A stretch of 64,000 nucleotides of DNA from Primulina eburnea (Eukaryota; Streptophyta; Magnoliopsida; Lamiales; Gesneriaceae): contig NC_133101.1 in assembly GCF_022965805.1 (NCBI RefSeq), positions 10,577,069-10,641,068 of the forward strand. Direction: 5' to 3'. Made by a program: the position numbers and the translations under genes. The notes beneath the pieces are model-generated. The model was not told the origin of the DNA. It did not search any database and worked only from the letters and a program-made list of their open reading frames with translations. The stretch's first letter is position 1. Every line of letters starts with the position of its first letter. Positions 48,037 through 59,124 of the stretch are shown in pieces.

Positions 48037-48406
48037 TTAATTAATGCTTTTTCCATTTTGATTATATGTAGTTATCATTTTATCTTGTCAAGACCGGACA
48101 TTAGTCAGTTGCATGCGCTTGTAGGTGCATGCCAATTGGTTGAGATTTGGGGTATTTTTTTACTATTGAGGGTATTTTATGATTTAATCGATAGATTTCA
48201 AATATATTTATTTTCTTGCAATTTTCAAAACTTTTGCTTATTCGTAAACAAAATTAATTGAAGTATAGATTTTAATTTTATAAAATTCGAGAACACCCGA
48301 ATTTTTTTTTTTATGGATTCTGGCATTAATTAGCTACCTGTGTTTAGAGCATGTTACATTATGTGTGAAAACTATGTTTCTATGAGTTACTGAGACGTTA
48401 TTCTTA

Positions 48407-48966
48407 CGCTGCGTTTGGTTGGGGGATAAGGTGGGTTTATGAGTTTTTAACCGACCTAATCTCATGTTTGATAGGATTTTTATTTAACCAAGTCAATCTC
48501 TCCTATAAATGATTATGTTATATTAACTGGGATAAAATAATCACTCCCCACTTCCTAGAATTATTTATTTTACTCTTAATCCATCCTATTTTTTTTTCAA
48601 TTTTACCCTTCTTCTAAATCCAAAATCACCACCACTTCCCTCCACCGACCACTCCAGCCGCCGGCCGACCCGCCGGCCATCGCCCGCCGCCGACCGCCAC
48701 CTCCGACAGCCGCCTCCGCCTCCGCTGCCGACCACTCCCTCCTCCTGCCGGCCGACCGCCTCACCCCCGGCAATCACACCGCCTGCCGACCACCACCGCC
48801 GCAAAAGTGGAAGAGTAATTTTGTCAATTCATCAAAAGATTATTAATCATCTCATTCTTAACAATCATAACAAACATAATATTATTTTATCATTATCTAC
48901 TTCAATCATTCTTTTTATCATTTCTCTCTTAATCATTTCATAATTTTATCTTCCAACTAAACAGCC
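48407..48966. mobile_element. Tourist-like MITE with a GC-rich core, second copy
   Basis: The left end CGCTGCGTTTGGTTGG and right end (reverse complement) GGCTGTTTAGTTGG are flanked by TTA at 48404-48406 and 48967-48969. It shares ATTTAACCAAGTCAAT and ATTTTACCCTTCT words with the copy at 23637 and also has a GCC-rich middle (48640-48800). The Gly/Arg-rich minus frame at 48586-48804 is not a gene. Confidence 0.83.
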
Positions 48967-50693
48967 TTAGAGTATTAATTACTTTAGTTGGTTAATTATT
49001 TGTGTTTAGCATATGCTGCAGGGAAAGTTAAAATTTTACTCTTATAAGTTGGTCTGATTTGAGTATTAGTCATGTAACTTATCAAAATTTTGTTTTAAAG
49101 CAATAATTTGGATTTTTTTGCCTTAAACCATTAAATCCATCGAAAATAATTTATTTGGCACTTATTTTTTTCCTACGTGATACATGTGACAGAATTAAGC
49201 CCATATTACTCAAATTAAAATTCATCTCATTAAAAAAAGCAAAAAGATATTCAATACATCAAAATGGTGTGAAAAATTTTTGTCGTTTTCTATTATTTTG
49301 TTTACGTATATTTAATGTGTGTTATATAAACTTTATTCTTATCACATGTGTCATGTAGGAGAGTTTTAGTGCCAAATAAACAATATCCGATAGATTTAGT
49401 GGTTTCGGACAAAAAAAAAGACAAAAAAAGAAAATTCAAGTTATTAGATGAAAATCAAAATTTGACAAATTAAAAGATTAAAATCCAAAACATATCAAGA
49501 CTAAAATTGCAATCTTTCTTGTTGCATATTGTGTGAATACTACGTCTTTATGACTTAGTTATCGGGTGCGAACTTTAGGGTATTATCTAAAGTTGTATCT
49601 AACGGTTTTTATTCATTATTACATGTGAGTTCTATAAAAAAAAATAACGAAACCCACAAATAAGACTAAATGTGGATTGCCTCCAATAGGTTTACAAGTT
49701 GGTGGACTAAATGAACGTTTGTCAATGGTCATGAGTGCGATTCTTTACTAACACCTTCTCAGGCGAGCATGTTGCTCAGTGCGGTTTATATAGTTAGTGT
49801 GGTTTATAGATTATTGTGTTATCCCGAAAAATTAACATAGCCCATACTGAAAGATAACGGCTAACGACGTAATAATAATAAATAAATGTTGATTGTTACA
49901 TGTTAGAGTAAAACATCAAGGATAGTAAGTTACGAATTATATAATTATAAGAAAAAAGTAAGTTCTGCATGATCTCATATTCCACACCCAGCAGTATCCG
50001 AAGATATTTCACCACATGGATAAAATTAAAACTCACCGCATACAATTTGAGATCATGCCCTTCATTACTTGGAAGTTGCGAATCTTGTGCACACTAGTTG
50101 TGCAGGAAACAGTTCTAGAAATAAAGGGCACGCATGGATTCGTTCATACAATTGCTTCGCAACTTCCAAGTAATTCATCCCAAAGATGGGGTCGGGAAAA
50201 GCGAGTTGGGGGTTTAACAAAAAATTTGAAATCTGATGTAATTAGAGATTAAAAAAAAATAGAATGACGTGATTAATATATTATTTGATGTAAATAATTG
50301 GATGTGATTAAAAAGGGTATTTATCCACGTCTTTAAAATAATTAAACATGGAACAAGGAACGAAATATTCCTATCGTAGAACAATTGGATTGAAAGACAT
50401 ATAATCATCCAAATCTACCTCCAGAAACGGGTTCACAAACTTACAGGAATCAAGAATTGGCCATAAATGAAGAATATGCAAGCCTGGTCACAACCACCAA
50501 AAAAGAAAAATAACAAAAAAAAAATTATATTTTTAATTTCTGTTTGCAAACTCGTGCCTTAAAACTCTTATATTAACAATTCAATAGTTCGTTTTGTCAG
50601 TTGATGTCACACCTACTATAGTAACATATTCCAAAAATATATTCTCTGCGTGATAAGATGCCATGTCACACCAATTTTCATTGATGTTGGTGT
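48967..50693. other. Intergenic region between the bHLH and PLC genes
   Basis: AT-rich, without a supported gene. Both neighbours end here: the bHLH gene runs in from the left, and the PLC-X gene on minus ends at 50694. The one clear structure is the inverted repeat at 50064-50174. Confidence 0.55.
50064..50174. repeat. Perfect 19-bp inverted repeat, 73-bp spacer
   Basis: ATTACTTGGAAGTTGCGAA (50064-50082) and TTCGCAACTTCCAAGTAAT (50156-50174) are exact reverse complements. Transcribed, they would form a hairpin of plant pre-miRNA size. The overlapping 78-codon frame is probably accidental. Confidence 0.85.
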
Positions 50694-53599
50694 TCACATG
50701 GATAAAATTGATGTAAGAAGTAGAATGCACATCCATTTCAATTGGAAGGGTCTCCTATCGATTTTCCCGAAACTGGTCTCGGTTTTCGCTGCTGCACCCG
50801 GAGCGATGCTCGGTTGAGGTGGTTCACATACTCCGAAAGTCATGTTTTCCTACATTAGGATTATCGATCCACGATTGGTAACACAATGGCTCCGGGTTAT
50901 AATAAGCTCGTGAAGTATGGTATAATACAGAAAGCTGCAATAGAAATGCAAACCTTGCAAGATGATATACTTTTGCAGCCACAAACTAGTTGACCATTAG
51001 CCATATCTACGGCTTCAGACACTCCTCCTCCATCACTTCTCTGCAAGGTTTACATAGTAAATATTGTCGTGTACTTGAAATGTGGTACTTGGCGGTCACA
51101 ACAAGTTTATTCGAGTTAAAGTTTGATAAAAATTAAATATATGTTTTACCTTATAAAAATCAACTGCGATAAAATTAGGCCACCTTCTGCCATCTGCTTG
51201 TTCGCATGTGTTCATCATGCTAATCAATGGGGCTGAGTTGTGTTTGCACGCGGTTGCCACGTCAGGGTTGTCTGGAAAGTAGTTCATTAGGACAAGGGAC
51301 CTTGACGTTAGATTCATTGCCTGTGATTCTGCACGATTAGGACATGATCCAGCTACCATTCCACCTTTGCCATCTGCAAGTTTTTTGAATTCCAAGGAGA
51401 GATCTTCGAATATTTTGCTTGGCAAAATCAATTTGGGATAGATATTTGAGAATAAGAGGCTTACATTGATTTTCTACAACGTATCTCCATTCATAAGCAA
51501 TGCCTTCTGTAGATTCCTTGGAAGATTTAGAAGTGAAGACTACCAAACGTTGATTCTGTCTCACCATATCATCAACTTTCGGCCAATCCTGACCATTTGT
51601 TGGCATTCGGGATACAGGAAACCAATACTTACTTAAGCCAGAGGCATTAAATACATTCGTCAGGCCCTTGGGAGATGTAACATAATCTTCAATTATTATG
51701 GTGACTATTTCAGAAGGATTTGAATCGAGAAACAACTGGACCTCTTTCAAAACATTTATAGCAGGTTGCTGGGATGTATTATCAATAGATTAGAATGACA
51801 TGAATCAAGAATATAATGTCTATTGATAGTACACTTGATGTTGCATCTAAAAAAATGGAATGATGTGGTTCATGATGAACGACCCAATAGTGAAGTGATA
51901 TCTAGTAATCTAACATAGATCGTATACTTACGAAAGCAGTGTAGTTGTAGCACCTTCCCCCGAATGAGTGGCATAACCAGACATCATTTTCAAAATCATA
52001 CATATCGAGCATCAACCCTCTAACTCCATTCTGCATTTCATTTGTCCAAAGAAAGTTTTGTATTATGTAACTAGTATAGTAATATTGCATTGGAAAAAAG
52101 AAACATCATCTCGTTCAGAGGTTTCAATAATGTTTGACTATTTATAGGTTGTCTTGAATAAGTAGAGCTCATGTTAACACCAGTGCAGGAAAATTGTAAC
52201 ATGAGAAAAACATTTAAATACTGGAAACAAGTCATGAACTCAGGGCACGCTAAGATATTATAAATGCAGTCTTCCAATTCCTAAATGTTTTCGTTTGGAC
52301 ATGGACTACAACCTGGTGAGGATTTATCAACAGTTTTCACCATCTTTTGCATAGTCAGCTCATCCTAGATAATGGCTTAATTTTCAATTCATAGAACTAA
52401 CACATGTTAAGGAAGAACTCTCCATGTTGATTACAAGACAAGCATGTTTTAAAATTTCATAATAGGAGAGTATTTAATTGATACATTTTATGCCCAAAAA
52501 AGGTAGGAAATATTTCACATTTCAGCAATTTTATTACCTCAGTGATAGCTACCTCTGATCTATATTATAAACTATATTCGATGTTACCATGGTGATCCAA
52601 TCAGGTCATAGTCTTAAAGCTATTAAAAAATCCTGAATATCTGACATTTCTTTTCGTAAACGCGAAGTTACTACTTGCTAGTGTTCACCTACCCCTGCAT
52701 TTTAAAACAAGGAAGTGTAATAAGCATGGAGAGTTTTCAACATGACCATTAAAAAACATTTGAAAGATGCCCAGACAGTCAATAATGCTATACAAATAGT
52801 TTGAAACTGTAAACCCACCATGCTCATTCAATCTACAAAATTCATGGATAAAATGACACTGCCACAATGTTATACGAGATATTTCTAATCTATAACCCCT
52901 TCCTAAAAATCTGGCAACAGCACATGCTAGCAAGATACAAATACCAGAAGAATATTCCGAGACACGGGGAGGTTCAAAAAAGCAAACGTTTTACATGGAG
53001 CTGATTAGTTATGGAGTCCTGCTGATTTTGCGGAGATAAAATGACACTCCCAGTCGCAGATCTCGCTCCCAATCTAGCGAATGAATTGTGCGTGGTTAGC
53101 CACGTGTACCGATTAAACGGTAAGTTTTTCACCTGAAAAATTGATCGCATCAAAACCAATCACTGCACAGCTTAAAACAAGTTAAGGGAAAAACAGTTAC
53201 TTAATCAAACACTTCCAATCTCCAAAGTACCAAACACAGACACGCATTGGATTGTAAACGGATATCAACTGTACCTTCGAGAGAGGATCGATAGGCTGAA
53301 TTCGCGTGCACCGCGGCCTGACATTGCCATTTGCCAGGCAAGTCTCGCAATGCAGCCCTGAGTCGCAATTTTTGTTCTCGACGCACGTTTGTCCTTGCTG
53401 TAACCGTTCACAAAAACAATAAAATCGTATCTGACGGTAAAAAAATCAGATCCACAAGATGTGATTCTGCAATTTTTGCTGTTTTCCTTCCTTTTTGCTA
53501 TGAATCGGAAAGAAAAAGCACAAAAAATACCTTATTAGCTGCTGAATAGCCGAAGAACAACGTCGCCGAGAGGAACAGAATCCGTACACAGAAATTCAT
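50694..53599 (-). CDS. PI-PLC X domain-containing protein (At5g67130 type)
   Basis: Eight minus-strand exons (53531-53599, 53275-53397, 52995-53132, 51932-52030, 51465-51768, 51150-51373, 50954-51040, 50694-50849) have GT-AG borders and join in frame to 399 residues. The N-terminus [20 protein letters not shown] is a signal peptide. A Cys-rich segment follows ([19 protein letters not shown]). The X-domain comes next with the catalytic-type His in [11 protein letters not shown] (about residue 78), [12 protein letters not shown], the second His in VWLCHSFGG, then IVTIIIEDY. Next are [15 protein letters not shown] and the Cys-containing GSCPNRAES and MMNTCEQ, followed by [10 protein letters not shown]. 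The hydrophobic tail [12 protein letters not shown] after a charged linker suggests a GPI anchor. Known: bacterial-type PI-PLC X domains cleave phosphoinositides without calcium; the activity of plant members is not established. No Y or C2 domain is present. Probably a cell-surface or secreted protein. Confidence 0.92.
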
Positions 53600-53849
53600 A
53601 AATCCGAACCTGAGTAAAAATATGAAGAATCATTCGTAAGCATGTATATAGAACTGGAACATAAGCATGATCTAAACAGGAAAAATGCATTTACATTTAT
53701 GCGTAAATCGATCGAACTTGTGCGCCAAGGATGCAACCGATTTCTTTCACGAAAACAAAAAGTGAAAACGGAAAATGTTGTGTGACTTTTTGCAGTTTCA
53801 GTAAAAGGGGAGGAGAAAGAGATTTCAGATACACTGAAAATGAGTCGTC

Positions 53850-53857
53850 TATTTATA
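53850..53857 (-). promoter_or_regulatory. TATA box of the PLC-X gene
   Basis: TATAAATA on minus, about 250 bp upstream of the ATG at 53599. It implies a transcription start near 53820 and a leader of roughly 220 nt. Confidence 0.6.
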
Positions 53858-53899
53858 CTAACTGCTGAGGCTCGCGCTCGATGCCCACCAGCCATATGT

Positions 53900-55333
53900 T
53901 AGGCATGGCTTACAAATTAGATTATATATTTGTTTTCAAGATCATTCATGCACTTTATTTTTTAAAAAAATTAAAAATATATACGTGTTACGTGCTCGTA
54001 TAATATTTTTTAATAATTCATTTAATTTATATTTTTATAATTCATTTTTATGAAATGAGAATCATGGATTAACGCAATAATTTGTAAATCAAATTAACTA
54101 TGTAAATTGCACTGAACAACTCTCATACGACATGTTCGTCCGAAAAGATGTTGATAGGAACAATCGTTGCCTTGGCAATTTACCAAATGCTCACCTACCC
54201 CACTACACTTTGATGGCAACTCATTAGTTTTATGGATCGTCATTGCGTTTTGATTCCAATTCTACCGGTTTACTTTAAATTTAGGAAGAAATTTGCATGT
54301 AAATATTGGAGTACTCTAAAACATGGCACAAGTTATGCACGATAATTATAATTTTTGTGATGTGGAAAAAGTCAATTTTACCTCGTCATTTTTTATTTTT
54401 AACTTTAGAATCTGACGTCTTCAGCTATTTTTAGTGTGGTATGTGTAAACCCAAAAGAGTATGTTTCTTGTAAGACGGTCTCACGAATCTTTATCTGTGA
54501 GACGGGTCAATTCTACCGATATTCACAACAAAAAGTAATACTTTTAGCATAAAAAATAATATTTTTTCATTGATGACCCAAATAAAAGACCTGTCTCACA
54601 AAATACGACCCATGAGACCATCTTACGCAAGTTTTTGTCAACTCAAAATTACTCCACCATTATTGCATTTATAGCATGAGCATAACACCAAAACTGTGGT
54701 ACCTCATAATATTAGACTTGCCGTTTCTTTATCATAATTGCAATTTTGTTAGCACACATTTTCAATTGTAATCGAAGTTTTTTTTTTTTTTTTTAAAAAA
54801 AATATGCACATTAGGATTGTTCAGAAAACGAACAAAACTGAAATATATAATTATATTTTCAAGATTTAGATGAAAAATGCAAACTCATTTGAGTAAAAGC
54901 AATTACCAATATACTTTTAAAAATAAAAAAAGAAGCCAATTACCAATATAACTATAATACAAAATTTTATCATCGAATTATGTATTTAAATAAATCATAT
55001 TTAAATTGTCTGCAATAAATAACAGAATATTTCTTATTAATTTTTGTTATCATTATGATAATTGCATAGAGCAGATGACAATGGAGTTTGTTTGGAAGAA
55101 AATTAATTTAATAAGAAGACATATATATTTTATATGTTAAATTAAATTAGATTAAATTAACTTGTCAATGTAAATCATGTTTTTAAATTTAGGAATAAAT
55201 TTGCATAATAAGATTTAGATGAAAATTGCAAACTCATTTGAGTAAAATTAATTACCAATATACTTTCAAAAATAAAAAATAAGCCAATTACCAATATAAC
55301 TATAATACAAAATTTTATCTTCGAATGATGTAT
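53900..55333. other. Intergenic region with a foldback element and a direct repeat
   Basis: AT-rich DNA without a supported gene. It includes a GAGAC-family element at 54458-54640 and two copies of a roughly 127-bp block at 54861 and 55210, listed separately. Confidence 0.55.
54458..54640 (-). mobile_element. Short foldback element, copy F (GAGAC family)
   Basis: Reverse-orientation copy with AAGACGGTCTCACGAATC, the core GATGACCCAAATAAAAGAC and CATGAGACCATCTTACGC. Confidence 0.78.
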
Positions 55334-55335
55334 CT
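54861..55335. repeat. Direct repeat pair next to the Tat-element remnant
   Basis: Blocks at 54861-54988 and 55210-55335 both start AAGATTTAGATGAAAA and end AAAATTTTATC(A/T)TCGAAT. They also share CAAACTCATTTGAGTAAAA and CCAATTACCAATATAACTA. They are about 350 bp apart, with unrelated AT-rich sequence between. The second copy ends where the GC-richer transposon ORF begins. Confidence 0.85.
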
Positions 55336-56817
55336 AAAACTGCAGGCCTCCCTCCTCCTCTCTCCGGAATTCACTGCAGAAGTGAGGGGCCCTTGGGAGG
55401 GCTGTTGGCGGGGAGGGTTGGTCGGTTGATTGACTTGCTCGAGAGGATCCCTGGTCTCCTTTCCGGTTACTCTCAACCAGGATCAGCTCAGGGTTTGTAA
55501 CCGCTTTTCGCTTCCTCTGGAGGAGAGGAACGTGGTCTTCAGAGTCTGGGGAATTCTCTCGGGGCACCTCCCGTTCTTGTTCAGTGTTTTCTCGGGTTGA
55601 CTCCTTCAGTTGGGCCGCTTCCTCTTCAGCCAATCTTATCTTCTCAGCAGTCGCCTTCCCAGCTGCCATTTCCTTTTCTTTGGCTGCCCTCTCAGCCTCC
55701 TATTTTCTGAGGAATGCCTCATGCATCTTATATGCATAAGGAAAAACAAAGTTATTAAAAGTTAGTGTGCAAATTGAAAATAAGAGACAAGGTACGAAGA
55801 GAGTTACAGGGTTGAGCACCCGAGCCAGCCACTTGGTCGATTATCTGGTCAGTCGGGTCTTTAGCCCCGGCTCTCAACCCATAAGCGACTAAATTCTCAT
55901 CTGATATGAGGGTGGAGGAGTATTTGCGGCCCTCCACCAGAGTTTGGCTTCTGAGGAAAGGATCCTCAAATTTGTAAGCCTTGGGAAGGGCAGGTTGCGG
56001 AGGAAGAGAAGGGAGAGACCCGGTCAGACAAGGAAGGGGACCCGGGAGTTGAATAAAAAAATCTTTCTTTCCACCCCTTCTGGGAAGAAAGGATATCATC
56101 AACGAACCGGGATTTAAGCCGTGCAGACAGGGAGACTACTGTCTCCCAGTCTGCAAACAAAGAAATAGTGTAGAACAAGGAGGTTGAAAAGGAAGTTATT
56201 CATTTTAAGGAGAACATAGGCCGAGGCCATGATGCTGAAGGAGTTAGGGTGGAGTTGGTTAATAGGTATACCAAAAAACTTGGCGACCTCGATGTAGAAG
56301 AGGGGGATAGGAAATCGGAGACCATTTTTAACTTGGTCATGGAAGAAAGGGGTGAAGCCAGGAGGGGGGGCTATCTGCCCTATCAAAGGGATCGGGTATT
56401 AAAATTTTAAAAGTCGAAGGGATAGAGCCAAGAGTCCTAAGTTCCTCGTCCGCCCCCGTTTATCATTACGATAGGTGTCAAGTAGAGGTGCAGTGATGTG
56501 TGCAGCTGAGGCATCCTAGAGCGCAGTGTGCTGCTCATTGAGGTGAACCAAGGGACTCATGGGGTTTCTGCTTGAGGGGGGGAAGAAACTCGGGCTTTGC
56601 CCTTAACCTTGCTCTTTTTCAAAGCTCGGGAAGGGCCAGAAGATGAAGGTTTTGAAAAAGGGGGTTTTGACTGATGGGCTTTCGGTTTTTTGGAAGTATG
56701 GAAATAAAGACGACGGGAGGGAGGGGAATGAGGTGAATCGTAGCGCAATGCGGTGGACTCATATCCAGATGAGCCTCACGCAATTTTTCCAGAAGTAGAA
56801 GAAGTTGAATCCAACAT
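55334..56817 (-). pseudogene. Antisense extra ORF of a Tat/Retand-like element (Transposase_28-like)
   Basis: Read on minus from the ATG at 56817, the frame starts as a Ser/Pro-rich region with basic patches, broken by TGA codons. It continues into APPPGFTPFFHDQVKNGLRF and FGIPINQLHPNSF. An intron follows whose acceptor TTTGCAG is near 56151. After it come DWETVVSLSARLKSRF and SSQKGWKERFFYS, then a frame change and an acidic C-terminal part with KIRLAEEEAAQLKE and VPLLQRKRKA. The words match the plant 'putative gypsy type transposon' domain (PF04195). In Tat/Retand elements this ORF is known to lie antisense between pol and the 3' LTR, and the LTR at 57393 fits that layout. The first stops look like CGA-to-TGA changes. 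It is broken; its role in live elements is unknown. Confidence 0.75.
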
Positions 56818-56989
56818 TATAGAGAGAAAAGGAAACTTACGAGTTTAGGAGAAAAGGTGGTGGTTGTGCAAGTGGAGAGGTTGCAGTGGTTGAAGATCGC
56901 CGGAGTTCGGGAAGCACTGCGCTGAGGAGAGAGGAGAGAAATTTGAAATTCGAATTTGCATAAAGCGACAAATTAAGGGGGTGTTTGGT

Positions 56990-56997
56990 TTTATATA
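56990..56997 (-). promoter_or_regulatory. TATA-like box upstream of the antisense ORF
   Basis: TATATAAA on minus, about 175 bp upstream of the ORF's ATG. This suggests the antisense ORF once had its own promoter, separate from the LTR. Confidence 0.45.
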
Positions 56998-57392
56998 GGC
57001 GAAGTAGGGTATGATCTCAATTGTTGATCTAAAGGCAGATCGAACAGTCAGGATGCATCTAAGAAATTGTGCAGGCATGTGAAAAGACGTGCACAGATAG
57101 CAAGGCATGTCAGACTTATCGGATTCTCAAAAGACGGAACGTTTTTCGGCAATATTAAATTTTAGTGTACACGTCAACATGACATCAACATTATTTCCCG
57201 AGGATATTAAACAGCATTTTATTTAAAGTTCGGGAGACATGAGACCCCGGCATCTTATCTACAGCCCGGGAAATTGAAGCACCCGACACTTCATCCCACA
57301 TCTGGGATATTTGAAGCCTCCGATGCTTTTATAATTGGAATGAATTACCTTTCCTTTTTAAAGCCACTCTAACCCGACTATTTATGGGATGA

Positions 57393-58097
57393 GTGTTGAT
57401 ACCCCCATAAGAGCACGGTTCATGGATGACCCGGGATACTAATTGGATAGCCCAAATTAGAGTTTATGTGTAGGAGGATTTCTTCAGCAGCCGGGTAGGT
57501 TAGTGCCCGGGTCAATTTCTCTCCGGGCTGCCAGGAGCCCGGGCTCTAATGCAAGCTCCCGAGAACTTCTACCCGGGCTATCTTGAGAAACACACCACAC
57601 TCGAGTGTATCGGTATGGGCTATCTAATCTGTCAGAATAGTATGGGTTTGGCGTATTTTAGAAGTCATCAGAAGCAAAAGTATGGGCAGCCGACTTGCCA
57701 TACTTAGCACGTGGACACTGAAAACAAGGTAATCATGAGATTTCCTCCTATAAATAGCAGATATATTTCTCATTTACAGATTCTTGAATTCTTACTTCTC
57801 AAACACTCGCGTATATTCGCACGCATACAGTCATCCTTACTTTCTTCTTTACCTGCTGACTTAAGCATCGGAGTGGATACGCTGGACACTCCTTCGGTGC
57901 CCATTCACGAGATTTTTTACTTGTTTGCAGGTTACAGTGAAGCCAATACCCTTGCTTAAATTCCTAACATAAAATTATCATCATCATCTGGTGGATTGCC
58001 TACGTATCTCATACCTGATTCACCTGGATATCATCAGTCAGATCATATTGCAGCCGAACCTTCCTTTTGGAAACGAGCCCCCTTCAGTCACTGAACA
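57393..58097 (+). mobile_element. Probable 3' LTR of the Tat/Retand-like element
   Basis: The left edge TGTTGATACCCCC looks like an LTR start. CCCGGG-rich words follow, then TATAAATAGCAG near 57751, a good TATA box with a downstream leader. The end ...TCACTGAACA at 58097 is inferred from the TGTT/AACA pairing and is not confirmed by a target duplication. The 82-codon frame at 57711-57959 lies in the transcribed part of the LTR and is not a known gene. Confidence 0.5.
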
Positions 58098-58162
58098 ATA
58101 TTCCCTCCATTTAAGGTTTACATTTCAAGGTTATCTGTGTGTTTTTCTAGTTGAGAATATGA

Positions 58163-58633
58163 TGTTGGAATTATTTTGTGGGCTCACATAATTTAATTAA
58201 TTGTACATGGACAAGCTATGTAATAAAGAACCCAATAAAATGATCTAATTAATTATGGGTTTCCAAACTATTAAATAAATTGGTATGGTCCACTTTATGT
58301 GTAGAAACCCAGCCCAATTAGGTCTTCTATGATGGGTTGAAGATTGCTAAGGTTATATAAGGTTATGGTCCCCAAGGCACAGAGAACATAACACATAATA
58401 TATACGGCGCATATATTCTAGATCTCTCTCCTTCTCCCATCAAAGGCAAGAATAAGCTGGTCGATTCTCTGTTGCCTTGGAAGATCCATAACTCTGACGC
58501 TAGATCAATCAATGGATTCTGGTACATGTTTACTGCTATTCATTTTTCTGATAGTTCGACATGAATTCCTGGCGTGTTGTAATATATGGATTTATCACAT
58601 GATTTAGAGATTTATTTTATTAAATCTCCAACA
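58163..58633 (+). repeat. 5' LTR of the Copia element
   Basis: 471 bp with ends TGTTGGA ... TCCAACA, a perfect 7-bp inverted pair. It contains GGTTATATAAGG near 58352 as a likely TATA box. Confidence 0.9.
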
Positions 58634-58635
58634 AG

Positions 58636-58648
58636 TGGTATCAGAGCC
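58636..58648 (+). other. Primer binding site, tRNA-Met type
   Basis: TGGTATCAGAGCC two bases after the LTR, the standard initiator-tRNA-Met primer site of plant Copia elements. Confidence 0.93.
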
Positions 58649-59124
58649 ACGTTTATGTTGAATTATGAGAATTTTGTTTATTGATGGATCGAAACAGAAA
58701 ATTTCGTTTTATTCCCAGATCTGATGCGATTTTCTAGTCTATAAATTTTTTGGATTCAAATATGATTTTCTTAAAATTTTCTGAATTTGGATCTGAATAA
58801 ATTCATGCTCTTCGGATATAATATTTTAGAATTTTACACCATAAATTCAGATTTATTTTCGAATTTAAAATAAAAAAAATTCGAAAATCCACAAAAATTG
58901 AATACTCAAACCGTAGCCTTGAAATTGATCACCATATGGAATCCAATTCCGGAAATTGAAGGCTTCAGGCCGATCCACCACGTCGAGACGACCACCACGC
59001 CACCGCAGGACGTCGGAAAGAGCCGACGAAATGGTCGGAAAATCGCTATGAAGTCGCGCGGTTTCCGTCCATTTTTTGAGGTTTTCGATCGTTTTTGGAC
59101 AAGCAGGTGGTCGGGGATGGTATG

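Noticed and set aside
57711..57959. 82-codon frame as a small secreted or regulatory peptide
   Set aside because: It sits just after a TATA box inside a probable LTR and has no signal or domain I recognise.
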